From positions 48,220,079-48,284,078 of the forward strand of contig CM049309.1 in assembly GCA_026874595.1 (NCBI GenBank): DNA of 64,000 bases, in the 5' to 3' direction. The position numbers were made by a program, and so were the translations under genes. Position 1 is the first letter of the stretch. Each line of letters begins with the position of its first letter. Below the pieces are notes generated by a model, which saw nothing but the letters and a program-made list of their open reading frames with translations, ran no database searches and had not been told where the DNA came from. Shown piece after piece: positions 31,801 through 46,800 of this stretch. The DNA comes from Sipunculus nudus. Taxonomy: Eukaryota > Annelida > Sipuncula > Golfingiida > Sipunculidae.

Positions 31801-34800
31801 TTCAGCGGACAACAAACCGCCATCTGGTGTCTAAATATATCATATACCGTCAAAGCTGGCAGCGTGAAAATTGTTTCTTTACAAGCACAAGATTTCCGCT
31901 GCCTCAGGAGCGTAATTGCAGATGACTTCTCAGCTCCTGAAATCCAATTTTATATCCCTGGTTATGTGGCTTCAGTCCACATATGCATATAAATTGAATC
32001 TGGCTATATACATTATTCATAAAAAAGGCAAATGCAGTGTTACACAATATATGAAAAATTAAATGAAATGTTAGCTGTATACATTATCTTCTTCTTTGAC
32101 ATGCATGCAATGAGACAAAAATATCCTTGATTACAAATATCTGGCAGCTTGTAACATTCTTTTAAATGCAGTCATCATAAATTTATAGTGTACCTAACAT
32201 GACTGGCAACCAGCTGATGCAGGGCCTTAAAATTATTTCTGAGGCTGTTTTGATTTTTTTTTTTTAAATTCCTTAATTAAGTTCGTTAATTGATGTTTTA
32301 TATTGGTAAATTGTCCTTGCTGAGTCTAGTTTCTGTACAGCTGTATAGATAAAGTGGAAATTTTCTTATTTTAACCAAAGTTACTGTTTCAATAAATAAC
32401 TGGGCATTAAAGTAAATACTTTTTAAAAATGGTTGAAAACAGATTAAAATTGATATTCCAATTGAGATACTCTTCCATATTTTGCAGATTTAGTTTATTA
32501 ATACACACTTTATTATGGGTATTTCTGCAATATAAGTAAGTATATAATAACCACATGGAATGGAATGATTACGAGCTGATATTTATATACCATTGAGACA
32601 ACAGCTGACAGAGGCCATGCTGGGTTATTGTAGGTTTGTTATCTCATCACTTAAAATTTGTGCTCTCTTGGGAGTCAACTAGGCCACATTAATATCAGCC
32701 CAGCTGTTAAAGTTGTGCTATATTATCTAGGTCTGGTGGCAGGCTCCATTTCAAGATATATGAGTTATCTATAAAGTTTTGAGTAGCTCTGCTGGTAAAT
32801 TGTGAATTTGTGATCATGTAATTTGTGTGGTAACATTGTCAGTCATAACACACAAGTCACAGGCACTTGCACAGAATAATACCACATTTAAGTAAAAGGC
32901 ATCAACTGCAAATTAGTAAACAAAGAAACCTTTGTACCGACTGGCATTTATATACATGTAATATTGATAAAGTGTTGGTTTTGTTCAGGAAGTATTTTGC
33001 ACCACATATTATGGGGCATGATTGTTATTGTATCCCCAGACAAAGTCGGGGGATACTATGGTTTCATACCGGTCCCGCCGCCGCCGCATATAAATCTTGT
33101 TGGCGCGATAACCCAAAAAATATTTCACGGAACTTTACCAAACTTGGTATATGTATAGATATGAGTAAGAGGACGACGCCTATTTAAAATGAGGTCATGA
33201 CCTTTACTAGGAGAGTGTCCTTAACCTTGAATAGGTCCAATATTGGGGAAAATCACACAAATTCTTTAATATCTCAAGAAATCTTGCATGGATTTATCCC
33301 AAAATCAAGTTGATGGAAGATCATGGATAGGGTTGTCATGTTCCAGAAACTGGTGGCGCCACCTATTATTCTTTACTTGTTTTCATGCCGTTTAATACCC
33401 CCAAAATTGCCACCTTACAGTACTGTGAGCATTATAAGTCAAAAACTAATGGACAGATTTCTTTTATATTATGCATATACATAGGCATGGTTATGGGATG
33501 ATGTTTATTTAAATTGGGGTCATGACCTTTCCTATGATAGTGGCCTTGACCTTGAATATTGCCATTTATGGTGAAAATCACACACCTCTTATGATATCTC
33601 CATTGTTGATAGCCTTATGGATTTCAAACATGACTTATGTATGGCCCACCACTAAAGTAAGAACCCTATAGGTTCTAGGGTCATGAGGTCAAAGGTCAAG
33701 GTCACTGGACTGGCATTTTAAAAGATACTGTGGATGCATTTTAAGCCAAACTTTAATCCCAGGTCTTCCATCTTGAATATATAGCTCACTTGCCAATAGT
33801 GGATGATCCATATAAATTTTGGGGTCACAAGGTCAAAGGTCAAGGCCACAGGAGCTATCTGTCCAAAAATTAGTTTCTGGATGATAATTCCTGCTTTTAT
33901 TGATGTATTGATTTCAAATTTGACTTATATATGTCCCATTGAAAAAGCAAAACTCCAATTGATTTTGGGGTCATGAGGTCAAAGGTCAAGGTCACAGGAC
34001 ACATCTTTAAAAAGATTGTGGATGCATTTTCAGCCAAACATTTCATCTCAGACCTTTCATCTTGCACTTATAAGTCATCTGCCAATAGAGGAAGACCCCT
34101 AACAGTTTTGAGGTCACAAGGTCAAAGGTGAAGGTCACAGGAGTCATCTGTCCAAAAATTAGTTTCTGGATGATAATTCCTTCTTTTATTGATGTATGGA
34201 TTTTAAACTTGACTTGTACATGTCCCATTGGAAAAGCAAGACAAAATTTATTTTGGGTCATGAGGTCAAAGGTCAAGGTCACAGGACACATCTTTAAAAA
34301 GATGTGGATGCATTTTCAGCCAAACATTTCATCTCAGATCTTTCATCTTGCACATATAGTTCACCTGCTAAGAGTGGAAGACCCCTATCAATTTTGAGGT
34401 CACAAGGTCAAAGGTGAAGGTCACAGGAGCCATCTGTCCAAAAATTAGTTTCTGGATGATAATTTCTGCTTTTATTGATGTATGGATTTCAAACTTGACT
34501 TGTATATGTCCCATTGGAAAAGCAAGACCTTAAATGATTTTGGGGTCATGAGGTCAAAGGTCAAGGTCACAGGACACATCTTTTAAAAGATGTGGATGCA
34601 TTTTCAGCCAAACATTTCATCTCAGATCTTTCATCTTGCACATATAGTTCACCTGCCAAGAGAGGAAGAACCCTATCAATTTTGAGGTCACAAGGTCAAA
34701 GGTGAAGGTCACAGGAGCCATCTGTCCAAAAATTAGTTTCTGGATGATAATTCCTTCTTTTATTGATGTATGGATTTCAAACTTGACTTGTATTTGACCC

Positions 34801-37800
34801 ATTGGAAAAGCAAGACCCGAATTGATTTTGGGTCATGAGGTCAAAGGTCAAGGTCACAGGACACATCTTTATAAAGATTGTGGATGCATTTTCTGCCAAA
34901 CAATTCATCTCAGATCTTTCATCTTGCACATATAGTTCACCTGCCAAGAGTGAAAAACCCCTATCAATTTTGAGGTCACAAGGTCAAAGGTGAAGGTCAC
35001 TGGAGCCATCTGTCCAAAAATTAGTTTCTGGATGATAATTCCTGCTTTTATTGATGTATGGTTTTCAAACTTGACTTGCATATGTCCCATTGGAAAAGCA
35101 AGACCCAAATTGATTTTTTCATGAGGTCAAAGGTCAAGGTCACAGAACACATCTTTAAAAAGATCAAGGTCACAGGACCAACATCTTCAACAAGATTGTG
35201 GATTGTTAGATGGAAGAAACAATAAATATGCCAAGTGTCAGTATATGCTGCTTAAAATGGGGGTCGTTCTTAAAGGGGGTGGGCCTACTATGTCTGGGGA
35301 TACTCTGGCACCTGCGGTGCCAAGAAATGTCTAGTTAAATTTAATTTTTGAAAGCCTGTTAAGCTAATTATGCTGTTGATGAAACATTTCAAATATTAAT
35401 TTAGTTTATATTTGAACAAAGTCTAGCATTCTAGGCTGTAGACATCCTGACAGGATGTTACATGAGATGTAATGTTTTATAATATTAGATAAAGTGTACT
35501 TTATTCTCGAAACTATTTACAATCAAGTGTACCTTCTCTAGCTGTTACATGTCTGCTATCTGGCCAGCAGATATAGACATAATTTACAAACCTTGATTGA
35601 ACTTTGGAATTTACTATTCATTACAGAGGCGGAGGGCATATACTGAACTTGAGTGTGGCATAGTTTACAATGTTGTTTTAGATATTTGGATTTACAAATA
35701 AGGCAGGTGAAAAGCTGACTTTAAAGCAAAAAAAAGTTTCTGAGCAGATTTTGATGCAAATACTGTGTGGGATGAAGTAACACTGAAGAACAGTCCATTA
35801 AATTTTGGAGGTTATTTGATTTGCCATTTATGTATTTCTAATTCAATGGTTCTTCCAATGGTGGAGCCATCCATTGGTATATCAGTGACTTGCCCAGTTC
35901 TAGGTCTCACCTGTGTGACTGTGTCATGTAAACTTTGCTCCAGAGCTGTAACACTATGTATACAGGAACTCAGAAAGATGGAGTTAACATGCTGATGGCG
36001 ATACATGTAGGCTCTGACTTCAGTTAAAGATACAGGGAATTTAAGAATTTACCTAGATTCACATCACATTTTACCAATCAATTCTGGTTAAGTGCTAAAG
36101 ATTTACCTGTGTTGGTTAGGTACATTGCTGATAAGCAAGATTCTGATAAAGAGGCAGGCTCATCAAGGAAAATAAATAAATTTTAGGAAGCCTTTATAAT
36201 TTAGAAAAGCCAGAAATTAGAACTGTTTGAACAAAAAGGATCCTGAATTGATGGTCTATGTACTAAACACCTAGTGCTTATGCAAGTATATTGTATTGCC
36301 ATGAGTTTGTATTTTGTTTTGAATTTACTTCAATAAATCCGATCTACTCACTTAAGAGATGCAATATCAATTACACTCCAGATCTTGATCGCTACACCAG
36401 TAGTCGTAATATATAAGATTCTCTGAGTAGATGCTAAAACTGCTAATCAAAGCAGTGGCGTCAATTTTTCTTCCAGGGTGGGGGGGATGACACACACACA
36501 CACATATATATATATTATATATATATGTTTTGGCACCTGTATGACACATTTCATATATATATATATATATATATATTTATACTTAATCAAATTTCAAGTT
36601 TATTTCAAAATAATATTTCACAGTAAACTCATAAATAGAGCCTGTCTATATATTCTATTCAAATCTATTTTTCATTTACAATATATATATATATATATAA
36701 TACTTGGAAAAGTGGGGGGGGGATGATACTAAATAGCACAGATTTCATACATCAGATCACTCACCATGCTTGGATTACTATATTTATTTTTTATATGTAC
36801 AAGTATTGCTGACTCATTATTAATGGTCGCTGGACATTTGCTCAAGCATGATGAGTGGAGAAACAGACAGGAGCATTTTGAGAGCCACCTGTAAGTTTAA
36901 GTGATCTCTCACAACATATTCTTAGGACCATGGTTTACCCTTTCACAAAATTTCATAGAAATTCATTGAGAATTTTTAAAAGATGTTGTTTGGGCAAACC
37001 GAAAAAAGTTTGAATTTGGCTGGATCAGCATCTAGATCAAGATCATCAAAGGATGTTATATGTTCACACTGATTGTCTATTAATCTGGTAGCAATGTAAC
37101 ACCTGATGCTAAAGAACTCCATTTCTTAGAGCTTATGGAACACTGACCCTGCTTATCGGAGTAGGTGGTTGTCTTATAATAAAGCTCTCAGTCTTGAATC
37201 TTCTGGACTTGGAATTTGCTGGTGTTTACGTTCTGGTCATCACTGTCCTGTGCTAATCACTTCATATATGTATATTATTAGTATATAGGCTTACCGTAAG
37301 TTGTATTAGATAGGCAGTTTCAACACAACACTGTTTGTATACTCTAACAAAGGATGCTGCTTATGTTTAATAAAAATGTAACAACAGTTTAATTAGTTTA
37401 CAGGCCACTAAAGAGCACTCAAAATGGGACACTATAATGCCATGATATCATCAGTATAGATTCTTTCAGGACAAAAATATTGCATATTATTTTTAAGTTT
37501 CAGTGATTTTCCATAATCTTCAGCAAACCCTTTTAATGGGAAATGTTAAAAATTTGATAAAGATACAAAAAAAGCTTGAAAAGATATTGCTGTTAGTGTT
37601 AATTTAAATAGTGTCAGAATTTGTCGGAAATCTAAAATAAATGTAAACAGGAAAGGGACTTATAAGGTCGTTTTTCTTTATTTTGTCATAGAAGTTGCAG
37701 TTTTCATCTTTTATGAGCAAAGACTTTAATTTTGAAAGTATATCTCACAATGGATTATCAAGTGTGGTGGATTTCTTTATGATAAAATGCTGCTTAAATT

Positions 37801-40800
37801 AAGTATAATGCATTATTGTTAACAAAAATAAGTTGGTATGAAAATAAAAGTGGAAGTTGGTTAAGTGGGCAAACAGTTTTGGAGCTGTTATGAAAGGACA
37901 CAACGATTTTCAGCCTGCAGTTGCCATGCATGCATCATTAAACCAATGTTGTATTTATGTATTTGTACAGTGAAGTAGATTCAAGAGTTTTACCATGTGA
38001 TATTACAGGCCCACCATAAGAAATGCTACCTCATGATAAAATAAGTGGTGTACACACAATGTCACACATAAAGGCAACTTAATACACTTATCAGCCAGTA
38101 CTGTCTTTTTTATGCCCCCGCCACAAAGTGGCCGGGGCATATAGTTTTACCCATGTCCGTCATTCCGTCATTCCGAAATCACACAGTTGTACAGACTTTT
38201 TTTCGCAATGCCTGCAGATATTGGCCAGATTTTTGGTGTGTGGGCAGATAATGACCAGTTACAGATCGAGTTCGCGTTTCGTCCCGGTTGACCTACTTTT
38301 GACCGTTTTACAGCTCCAAAACTTAGAAAATTTCATGAAAAATAGAAATTTTCATGACAAATACACATGTACAGACTTTTTCACAATGCCTGCAGATATA
38401 TTAGCCTGATTTTTGGTGGGCAGATAATGACCAGTTACAGATCGAGTTCGTGTTTCGTCCCGGTTGACGTACTTTTGACGGTTTTACGGCTCCAAACTTA
38501 GAAAATTTCATGAAAAAAAGAAATATTCATGACAGATACACATGTACAGACTTTTTTTTCGCAATGCCTGCAGATATTGGCCTGATTTTTGGTGTGTGGG
38601 CAGATATAGACCAGTTACAGATCGAGTTTGTGTTTCGTCCCGGTTGACCTACTTTTGACCGTTTGACGGTGCTCTAACATAGAAAATTTCATAAAAAGGT
38701 GCACATGTATGGACTTTTTTTTGCAGTGCCTGCAGATTCAGGCCTGATTTTTGGTGTGTAGGCAGATAATGACCAGTTACAGATCGAGTTCTTGTTTTGT
38801 CTCAGTTGACCTACTTTTGACCATTTGACTGCTCCTGAACATAGAAAGTTTCATGAAAAATATAAATTTTCATAACAAATGCATATGTACTGACTTTTTA
38901 GCTCAGCTGACTATAAGTCATCTGAGCTATAGTCGTGGTCCATTGTCCGTCGTCCGTCCGTCTGTCCGTCCGTCCGTCCGTCCGTAGATGTGGCACGTTT
39001 TGAAACCGTAAGACCTAGGAATCCAAAATTCAGCATAATGTTTGATGTCCCCAAGATCTCCTACCAAGCCGAAAACTGGGTCTTTGCGACTTCGTTCCTT
39101 TGAGAAATTAAGGAAAAACCTCAATTTTTTATTTAAATCCTATTTTCACACTTCAGGACTGCCTAATTTCAAAACCACTCATTTGTTTTTCCTCATATTA
39201 ACCATAAATATTCTTCTATATAGTTCCTATGTACATGCCAGAAATTAAGTCTGTTAAGTATAAATTCTTTAAGTTATGGGCCCAAACATAATGGACTTTG
39301 TAAAAAATCAGGAAAAATATTTACTCACTTAACATGAAAAATTTTGAAACTAGAGTCTATTTTCCCAAGTATATAACTATGTTTAATTAAGATTCAATTG
39401 TTTACCCAAAATTAGATCTGAATTTTGTAAATTTTTTAAGTAATTAGCATAAAAATAAAATCAGTACCTTAAATTTTGCCCAACTTTGACCATGGCACGT
39501 TTTTTTCCTGTAAGTACCATTGATTTAATTTTCACAGCATGTAAACATAAATATTTAATTTGTTTAAATCTGAAATTTGGAAGTAAAAGCTTGAAAATTA
39601 AGCTAGTTATTGATTTTTTTCTTGAGGCTCTATTGTAGTCATTTGCTTTGATTACAGATTACAGATGCAGGGTCCCACTCCAGGTCACTGGAAGTCAGCT
39701 ATGCCAGGGTTTCTGATTTGTTACAGTCACTGGGGGAGATCCCCTGCTGTGACAGGTGTACAGTTATTCTGATATCACCACCCCATTCCCCCCCCCCCCC
39801 CCCCCCCCCGCAAACCCAACCCACCAAATGTTATGCAGTATTGTTATTGTTTTCACTGTATCTCCTTATTTGTAATGCTGTTTCCACTCTGATATGCAAA
39901 AACTTTCCTTAAAAAAGTAATTCAAGGTATAATCCAGAAGATGCAATGTTGTGTAATGTAACATTTTTAAAGAAATCATTTTTCTTTTAAATGATTTTAC
40001 CAATCATAATGGAACCCATCAGTATGCTTAAATTATGATAAAATATGAAGCACATTATGGATAAATAAAGACACAATTCAAAATTGTGAAATCTAAATCA
40101 AGTATTTTTTTTAGACATTTATTGTTTTGCAGATTTAAAAGATATATTTTTGTGGTAAAAAATAAATAAACATTTGTATGCATGATGTGGTGTTATCTGA
40201 CAAGATTGAGATTTATGATGATGCAATTGAGAATTATGAATTATGAAACTTTTATATTCAGATATATATGTTATATTGAAAATGTATAGAAATATAAACT
40301 TAAATTAAAAAAAAAATTGATGTGATAAAAAAATGAGGATTTGTTACAAACATTTGTTCATTATTTTCCTGCATCAGCAGAATTTGAGATCAGGCTTTGT
40401 TTGCCATGTTTTATGTTGTTAATTAGTTATATTTCAACTGTATACATTTCATAAAAAAAAAAATATTTAATAATTTATATTATACAAAAAAAAGATTTGA
40501 TTGAACAAATGTGTAAACTACTGAAATGTCAACAGTTAATCGAAAAGCCAACTAATGATCATGGTAATTGTACAGATCATTTGTTCACAAACTGCTCACA
40601 TGCTTCAGTTTCAACATTAGGGAACACATAGTCAGGTCACAAAATATTATTTGCAACAATTTCTTGCTCATCAATACAAACCAATCATATAAACCAACCA
40701 TGGCCTTTATTACCTCTTCCTCTTACACTTTATCTCCATTTGATATTATTTTAGATTTTTACCTTCAAGGTTAACGTCAGCTGAGCATAGTGACCCATAG

Positions 40801-43800
40801 GTCCCTTGTTTGTACTGATAATGACAGTTACAGATCGAGTTTGCGTTTCATCCCGGTTGACCTACTTTTGATTGTTTTACGGCTCCTAAACATAGAAAAT
40901 TTCATGAAAGACAGAAATTTTTATGGAAAATGCACATGTATGGACTTTTTTTCACAATGCCTGCACTTACTGGCATGATTTTTGGTGTGTTGCTTGATAA
41001 TGACCCGTTACAGATCGAGTTTGCATTTTGCCCTTGTTGACCTACTTTTGACCATACGACACCTCCTGAACTTAAAAAATTTTCCAAATTTTACAAATGT
41101 TTCTAATTTGCCCAAGGCGGGGGCATTCGTGTCGTTCCGACACATCTAGTTTAAGTATGGTTTTTATAGCCAAAAATTTTAAAATTAACATGTTAATGGC
41201 TCAGTGCAGTTAAGTATACCGGGAACTCGGTATATCCAGTGCAACTATATATGTATATCCTTGCATGATTAAAACAGCCCCAGTCTGTTTGTCAAGTTAT
41301 GAGGAAGGTCCCAGATTTAACCCAGGGGTCAAGGACCCTTTGAGTGATATTATATAAACACCTGTGCAAGGTTCAGTAGTGAGATATATGAAAATGGATG
41401 ATGCTGGAAAGATTTAATATAGTTAGAAATTATTTTTCTGTATGAATGGAACTTCTAAGCTCACTTTACAGAACTTGTGTAGTCATTATTCAGATAGAAA
41501 ATAAATGTAAGAAATACATTTGATAGAATGGGTGAGATCTGCTTCATATAGAATCAACAGCCCAGTTCATTTTATCTACACTACTCTGCTATCATCTTTT
41601 GATTCTGGCTGGCCTACATGTTCATGTAAAGGTGCCATAACTGTCAGATTGTGCTTATTAATCAACTCACAGACTTTGTAACTGGTGGTAAGAGTTATAC
41701 AAAATGTAGTTTATCACAGTAGAGGCAAACACAAAGTAGTTCATCTGTGTTGATTGTTATGAAAAGTTGAAAAGTGTATTTAATATATATCATGAAGTAT
41801 TTTGTAATTAGTTATATAGGACTTATCTATTTGTTTCACTAATCTATTTATGATGTCATGCTAAATATCTGATTACTCATAACTGCATAAATGTAGTGTG
41901 TGTGTGCAGTAAGAAACATATTTAAAGGGGCCTAAATCACCAATAAAGCATGTTGAAGTAACACAAGAAACAGTGTCACCTCTGTGAAATAAATGGGCAC
42001 CTGCCAAAATATTGCCCCCAAACCATTGACTTACTCCTGTACACGAGTGTTATACTTATAAACAGTGGACTGTGTCACTTGACTTCATTTTAAATGTTAG
42101 ATTCACTGTGTTCATCATTTAAGATATTTTGGTACTTTACACATTTATTCCTGGGATCACTGACAATAAAGTAGCTTCAGAAATGAGTCATTTGTGTCTG
42201 ATAAATATGAATAAACTGGTATAATAATACTAGTAAAATGCAGTGTAATTGTTTATTATTGTAATATGTTTGCCTAATTTAAATTTAAATGGCTTTCATA
42301 CATTGCTTAATGATTTAAATTGTCTTGATACAAAATCCCATGTTAAGGATAGAATGTCTTAAAGAAAGCTCACATAGGTTCTTTAGATGCTTGATCTGCA
42401 CTTATATAAATAATAACGTGTATCTGATTCCATGATTACATTTGCCAGTTTAACAGTGCCATTCTGCTGGTAGGAAGGAAATGTAATAAGATGCATCTGG
42501 CTAGGTTCAAGTTGTTAAAGTTCAGTCTGTAACATGCAAATAGACATGTTTGCTTAGCTGAGAAGTTGTTTATTTCTTTTCTGTTGGTTGTGTCCTGTTT
42601 CTCTTCTTTGAAAAGGCCACACCATAAATAAGTTGTTCAGCAGACTTTGGGACCAAAAAATAAATACGCATTGAGTCAGTGTATTTTTTATGTATTTATT
42701 TGTTTTAATATAAAGTTTACCAGTCAAATATGTGGAATTTTGCCAACTTGCAATTCAAAACTGTGCTTATAGAAAATATCTTTGAATGAGACATATATGA
42801 ACAACACAAAGTTCAGTATGCATTCCATGATAATGTTTTGAATACTCAGAAGAGATTTATGCAAGAGCACTAATCAGCGACATAATCAAAGATTTAAATT
42901 GGTACTTGCTAAAATGAAAGGATCCACAAAATAAAGCAGTGGCAAACTTGTAGCCTGTAGGACAGTTACTAGTATGTTTTTGGTGGTGTGGCCTTTCTGT
43001 TGTCACCAATTCAGGAAAAAGCCCTGTGTTACCTTCACTGAACTGCAGTATCCCTTGAGTTCATTCGGCCTTTATCAGTACCACAGACATTGATGGCACT
43101 TTAGTACCGTAGTGACTTGGTTATTGTTGTATTCCAAGTTGGAAATTAGGTATTACATACTTTACTGATTGTGTCGTAGGTTTAGTTTTACATTGGCTGT
43201 ATTGATTTTCTCTCAAGTAAGATAATTTGGAAATCTTGTTTGGGCAGCCTTGTTTAAAGACAGTGTCAAAGGTTTAGGTCATCACTGGAAAAGAAAATTA
43301 ATGGCTACACGTATAGTGAAATATGTTTTAAACTGGCCTACATTCAGTACCTAGCTTGTGGTAAAGTAATTATCTCCAGATTTTTTTAATTAAATTATTA
43401 CCAGGTAATTAAAGCTTCAGATGTATTGAAGTTTTCTGTTGGTCCATTCATTTTTCACATTAAAGAGAATTCACCTTCTTTCTTAAATAAAACTGTTTGC
43501 ACACCATATAGTTTCAGCATTTTGTTATCCTAGGATTATAAAATTGACATGATACAACCATCAACTATTTGAAAAGTCAAATGGACATATCATTAGCAAG
43601 CTAATAACTGTGTAACTTTTATAGATGAGACCTTTGTGTATACCATATATTTTGAAAATTAATTTGGGTGGTTTGGGATGATTGTTAGATAATATCACAG
43701 GTTGAAGTTAAATAACAAATAAGAAAATACATTTCATAGACAAAAAGTTCAAGGTCATCATAAACCAATCATACAATTCCCTTCTTTATAAGCACATTGG

Positions 43801-46800
43801 CTTTTGAGTTCTTTTGATTTTGACTCGAGTTGAAGCTTGAACCAGAAGAAATATATCTGTAGTGAGGGCCCATATTTATTATATTCGATGGGATACAGGA
43901 GGTCAAAGGTCACCTTTGAACCTACACTAAAGTTGTGATGGAGTGATGGGGATGTCCCATGATGCTTTGCATAGGTGGCCTGATTGACCAGATTTTGTCA
44001 TGTATATGCAAAGTGAGCCCAGCCATTCTCTCCCTTTCAAAATGTTTTTAGCATTTGGCTCGTTTTGGGTTTGTTTGTAAGGTATATTCAGTTATTGATC
44101 ATTTCAAGACAAGGTCAAGAGGTTTAGGTCACCAGCAAACACGCATATCTAGATTAATTTTCCTTTTTGTGACCATGTAGATCTTTGGAATATCTTCTAA
44201 CTTTGAACTTTGAACCATGCAGTTTATCTGTTTGATTATACTAATAATTTATAGCTTGATTAAATCTAAGATTAATGAAAGGTCAGAGGTCACCTCAGGA
44301 TCAAATGTGCACAAAAAAAATATTTATGCCTTCATAGTAGACTTAATAAACCAGATTTTTCATATTCATTATAGGTCAATTGCCCAGCCACCCTCTCCTG
44401 ACTTGATGACTATTGATAAGTGTTGAGGTATGTATCACTGTGTTCAGTCTAAGTGACGTATAGTTTTTGTTACAGGAGAGTGCTCCAGTATATCATCCTT
44501 CCCCCAATGTCAGCCGGCCAGCATCCCAGCTGACAGAAGAAGAGCAAGTTCAGATAGCTAAACGCCTTGGTCTCATCAACCATTTACCTACAGGGGTGTT
44601 TGATGGCACAAACAAGAAGATGAAAGAGTGAGTCAGTTCAGTTTCTTAACATCCTGCTTAAAACAGCAGGGGTTTGTTAACTGGTCATCAGACACAGCAC
44701 AGAACCTCTGCCTGGGATCTTTGGGCTTAATTGCCCAGATTATACTCAAGCCTGCATTGTAACCATGACAACATGATCTTGTTTTAATTAATTAAATATT
44801 ATTTTAATATTTGGTAATTTAAAGTAGATGTATTTATATTTATATAAAAACTTAAGTGATATAATTCCTATGAAGGAATAACCTGTTGTGTAAGCACTGG
44901 ACCATTAAGATATTTATTTATCTGACCATAGCATATAATCTATAAATTATTAGGCTCACGTCTAAAAAATGATCAGTGTATGTATAGAGGGATAATGTGA
45001 TTTCAGTCCTTGCAATGTACGATGAAAATGTGTCTCAAACCTGCTTAACAAGATAGGATGCAGCCTACTAGTTACAGCTTCAAACTTTAAAGCAGAATGT
45101 CCTAGTTTCATATCCCCTACAGCCTCAAAAGCAAATTTGGTAAAATCTTGAAAGAACCTCAAGATTTTCTGTTATGTTTTAACCGTAGGTGATGATGTGC
45201 TGTATGTAGTTTCAGTGTATAATTGGTGTATTCAATAATTGAATTAACCTACTGGTCCCTCATATCATGTATTTTTAAAATCTTTGGCATGCAGTGTTTT
45301 GCCCCAGTTTTCTGATAATTAAACATACAGGATTGCTTGAACCGAATATCAGACTTTATGTTTTTGTTGATTATTAACATGCAGTGAGTTAATTATCATG
45401 AATATGCAATATAACAGAATCTGCAGTACAGCTGACCCACCTGAAAATGACAATACTGATTTCTGTATGAAATTTTACTGTATTTTATGTGTTTCTTAAT
45501 CATTAAAGGCCCTCTAGGTGCAAGCAAAATCAAAGTCAGATAGCATGTCTGTGGGTCATGTACATACTGTGCTTGTTTATGTTTAGCACGCCATCTGTTA
45601 TAACACTGAAATCTGTTTACCAAGTTGATGGCAGTTCTTGCAAAGTACATAATTTTCATACATTTTGTACATACTGTATATGACTGTGTAGTTTCTTCAT
45701 TTAATGAGACAAGTTTGTGACACTTTCAATATGCTATTATTACAGGTCAGTATAGCATTCTGTAGTTGCAGCACAGTAAATCAGATTACAAACCACCTGC
45801 AGACAGTGCACTTATGTTATACATAAATAAATAATTTAATCTTTTATAAAGTGAACTATAGTGTTGATGCAAAGCATACTACTTCCAGGCTTAAGTTAAC
45901 CATTTAAGTTCAATCAAGATAACATGTGAACCAAGTGCAGATTGGTCTATGTGACTAGAGCTCAACCTTTAGTTTGATTCTCTTACTGCAGAGCATAATT
46001 GTAATCCAAAGATGTATGCTGATATATGAAACAGTATATCAAGTGTATTTATGTAATTGTATATCCACAAAGGCACATGTATAGCAGTAAACCAAATAAT
46101 CAAATACCCAGATTGCCTTTTTCCTGGTGATTTAATAATTCAACAATAATGTTCCCTGGGGGAAGCAAATACCTTATCTGAGCTAAAGAGTGTTACATAA
46201 AAATAACAAGAAAAACCTGAACAGTCTACCTGTATGTTACATAGTGTTATCTTTGTTGGTGCAAGCCCTGTCCACTAGTACAGTATGCTTATCAAAGAAT
46301 AGCTTGATCTGAACAGTTGATCCAGGGTGGTTGTAGCTTGGAAACCTCCCCTTATAGGCACATTTCTACTTAATTGTGCTTTTCACTCTTTGGAGAGTTA
46401 GTATGGAGGTCTGCAGCTTCTCTTATATATGGCAACCTCACCATTACAGGCAAATTATGAGGTCCTGCCAGTGTTTGTAATTGGCAGGTGCCACAGTAGT
46501 CATATTTATATAACTAGATATGATCTTAAATGAATGATAACAGGATTGATCGAGTTTTTGTATGAATACTGACTATTTTACAGAAATATAGAAGTTACTT
46601 AAATACTCAGTTAATAATCAATCATCTTTGGTTATTTTCTTCCAGTCATCAAACATGATTTTACCATCAACTTGTTCCACTAGAATGTAAGTGTATAGTA
46701 TCAGAAATGAATTAAAAAACTCTCTGTGAAAGCATAACAAAGTAACCTTGACGACCCTCAGTGGGATTGAGATATATTTAAAACTAGACTGCTGTCTCAG

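Noticed and set aside
34043-35108. Repeated minus-strand frames (MGHVQVKF.., VTFTFDLVTSKL..) in the 287-bp array
   Set aside because: They recur with the tandem unit, lack any domain, and are by-products of the Helentron-like core.
38886-38893. TGTACTGA as an 8-bp target duplication of element C (second copy 40811-40818)
   Set aside because: Helentron-type elements do not make such duplications, and the left copy matches the consensus of element B; probably coincidence.
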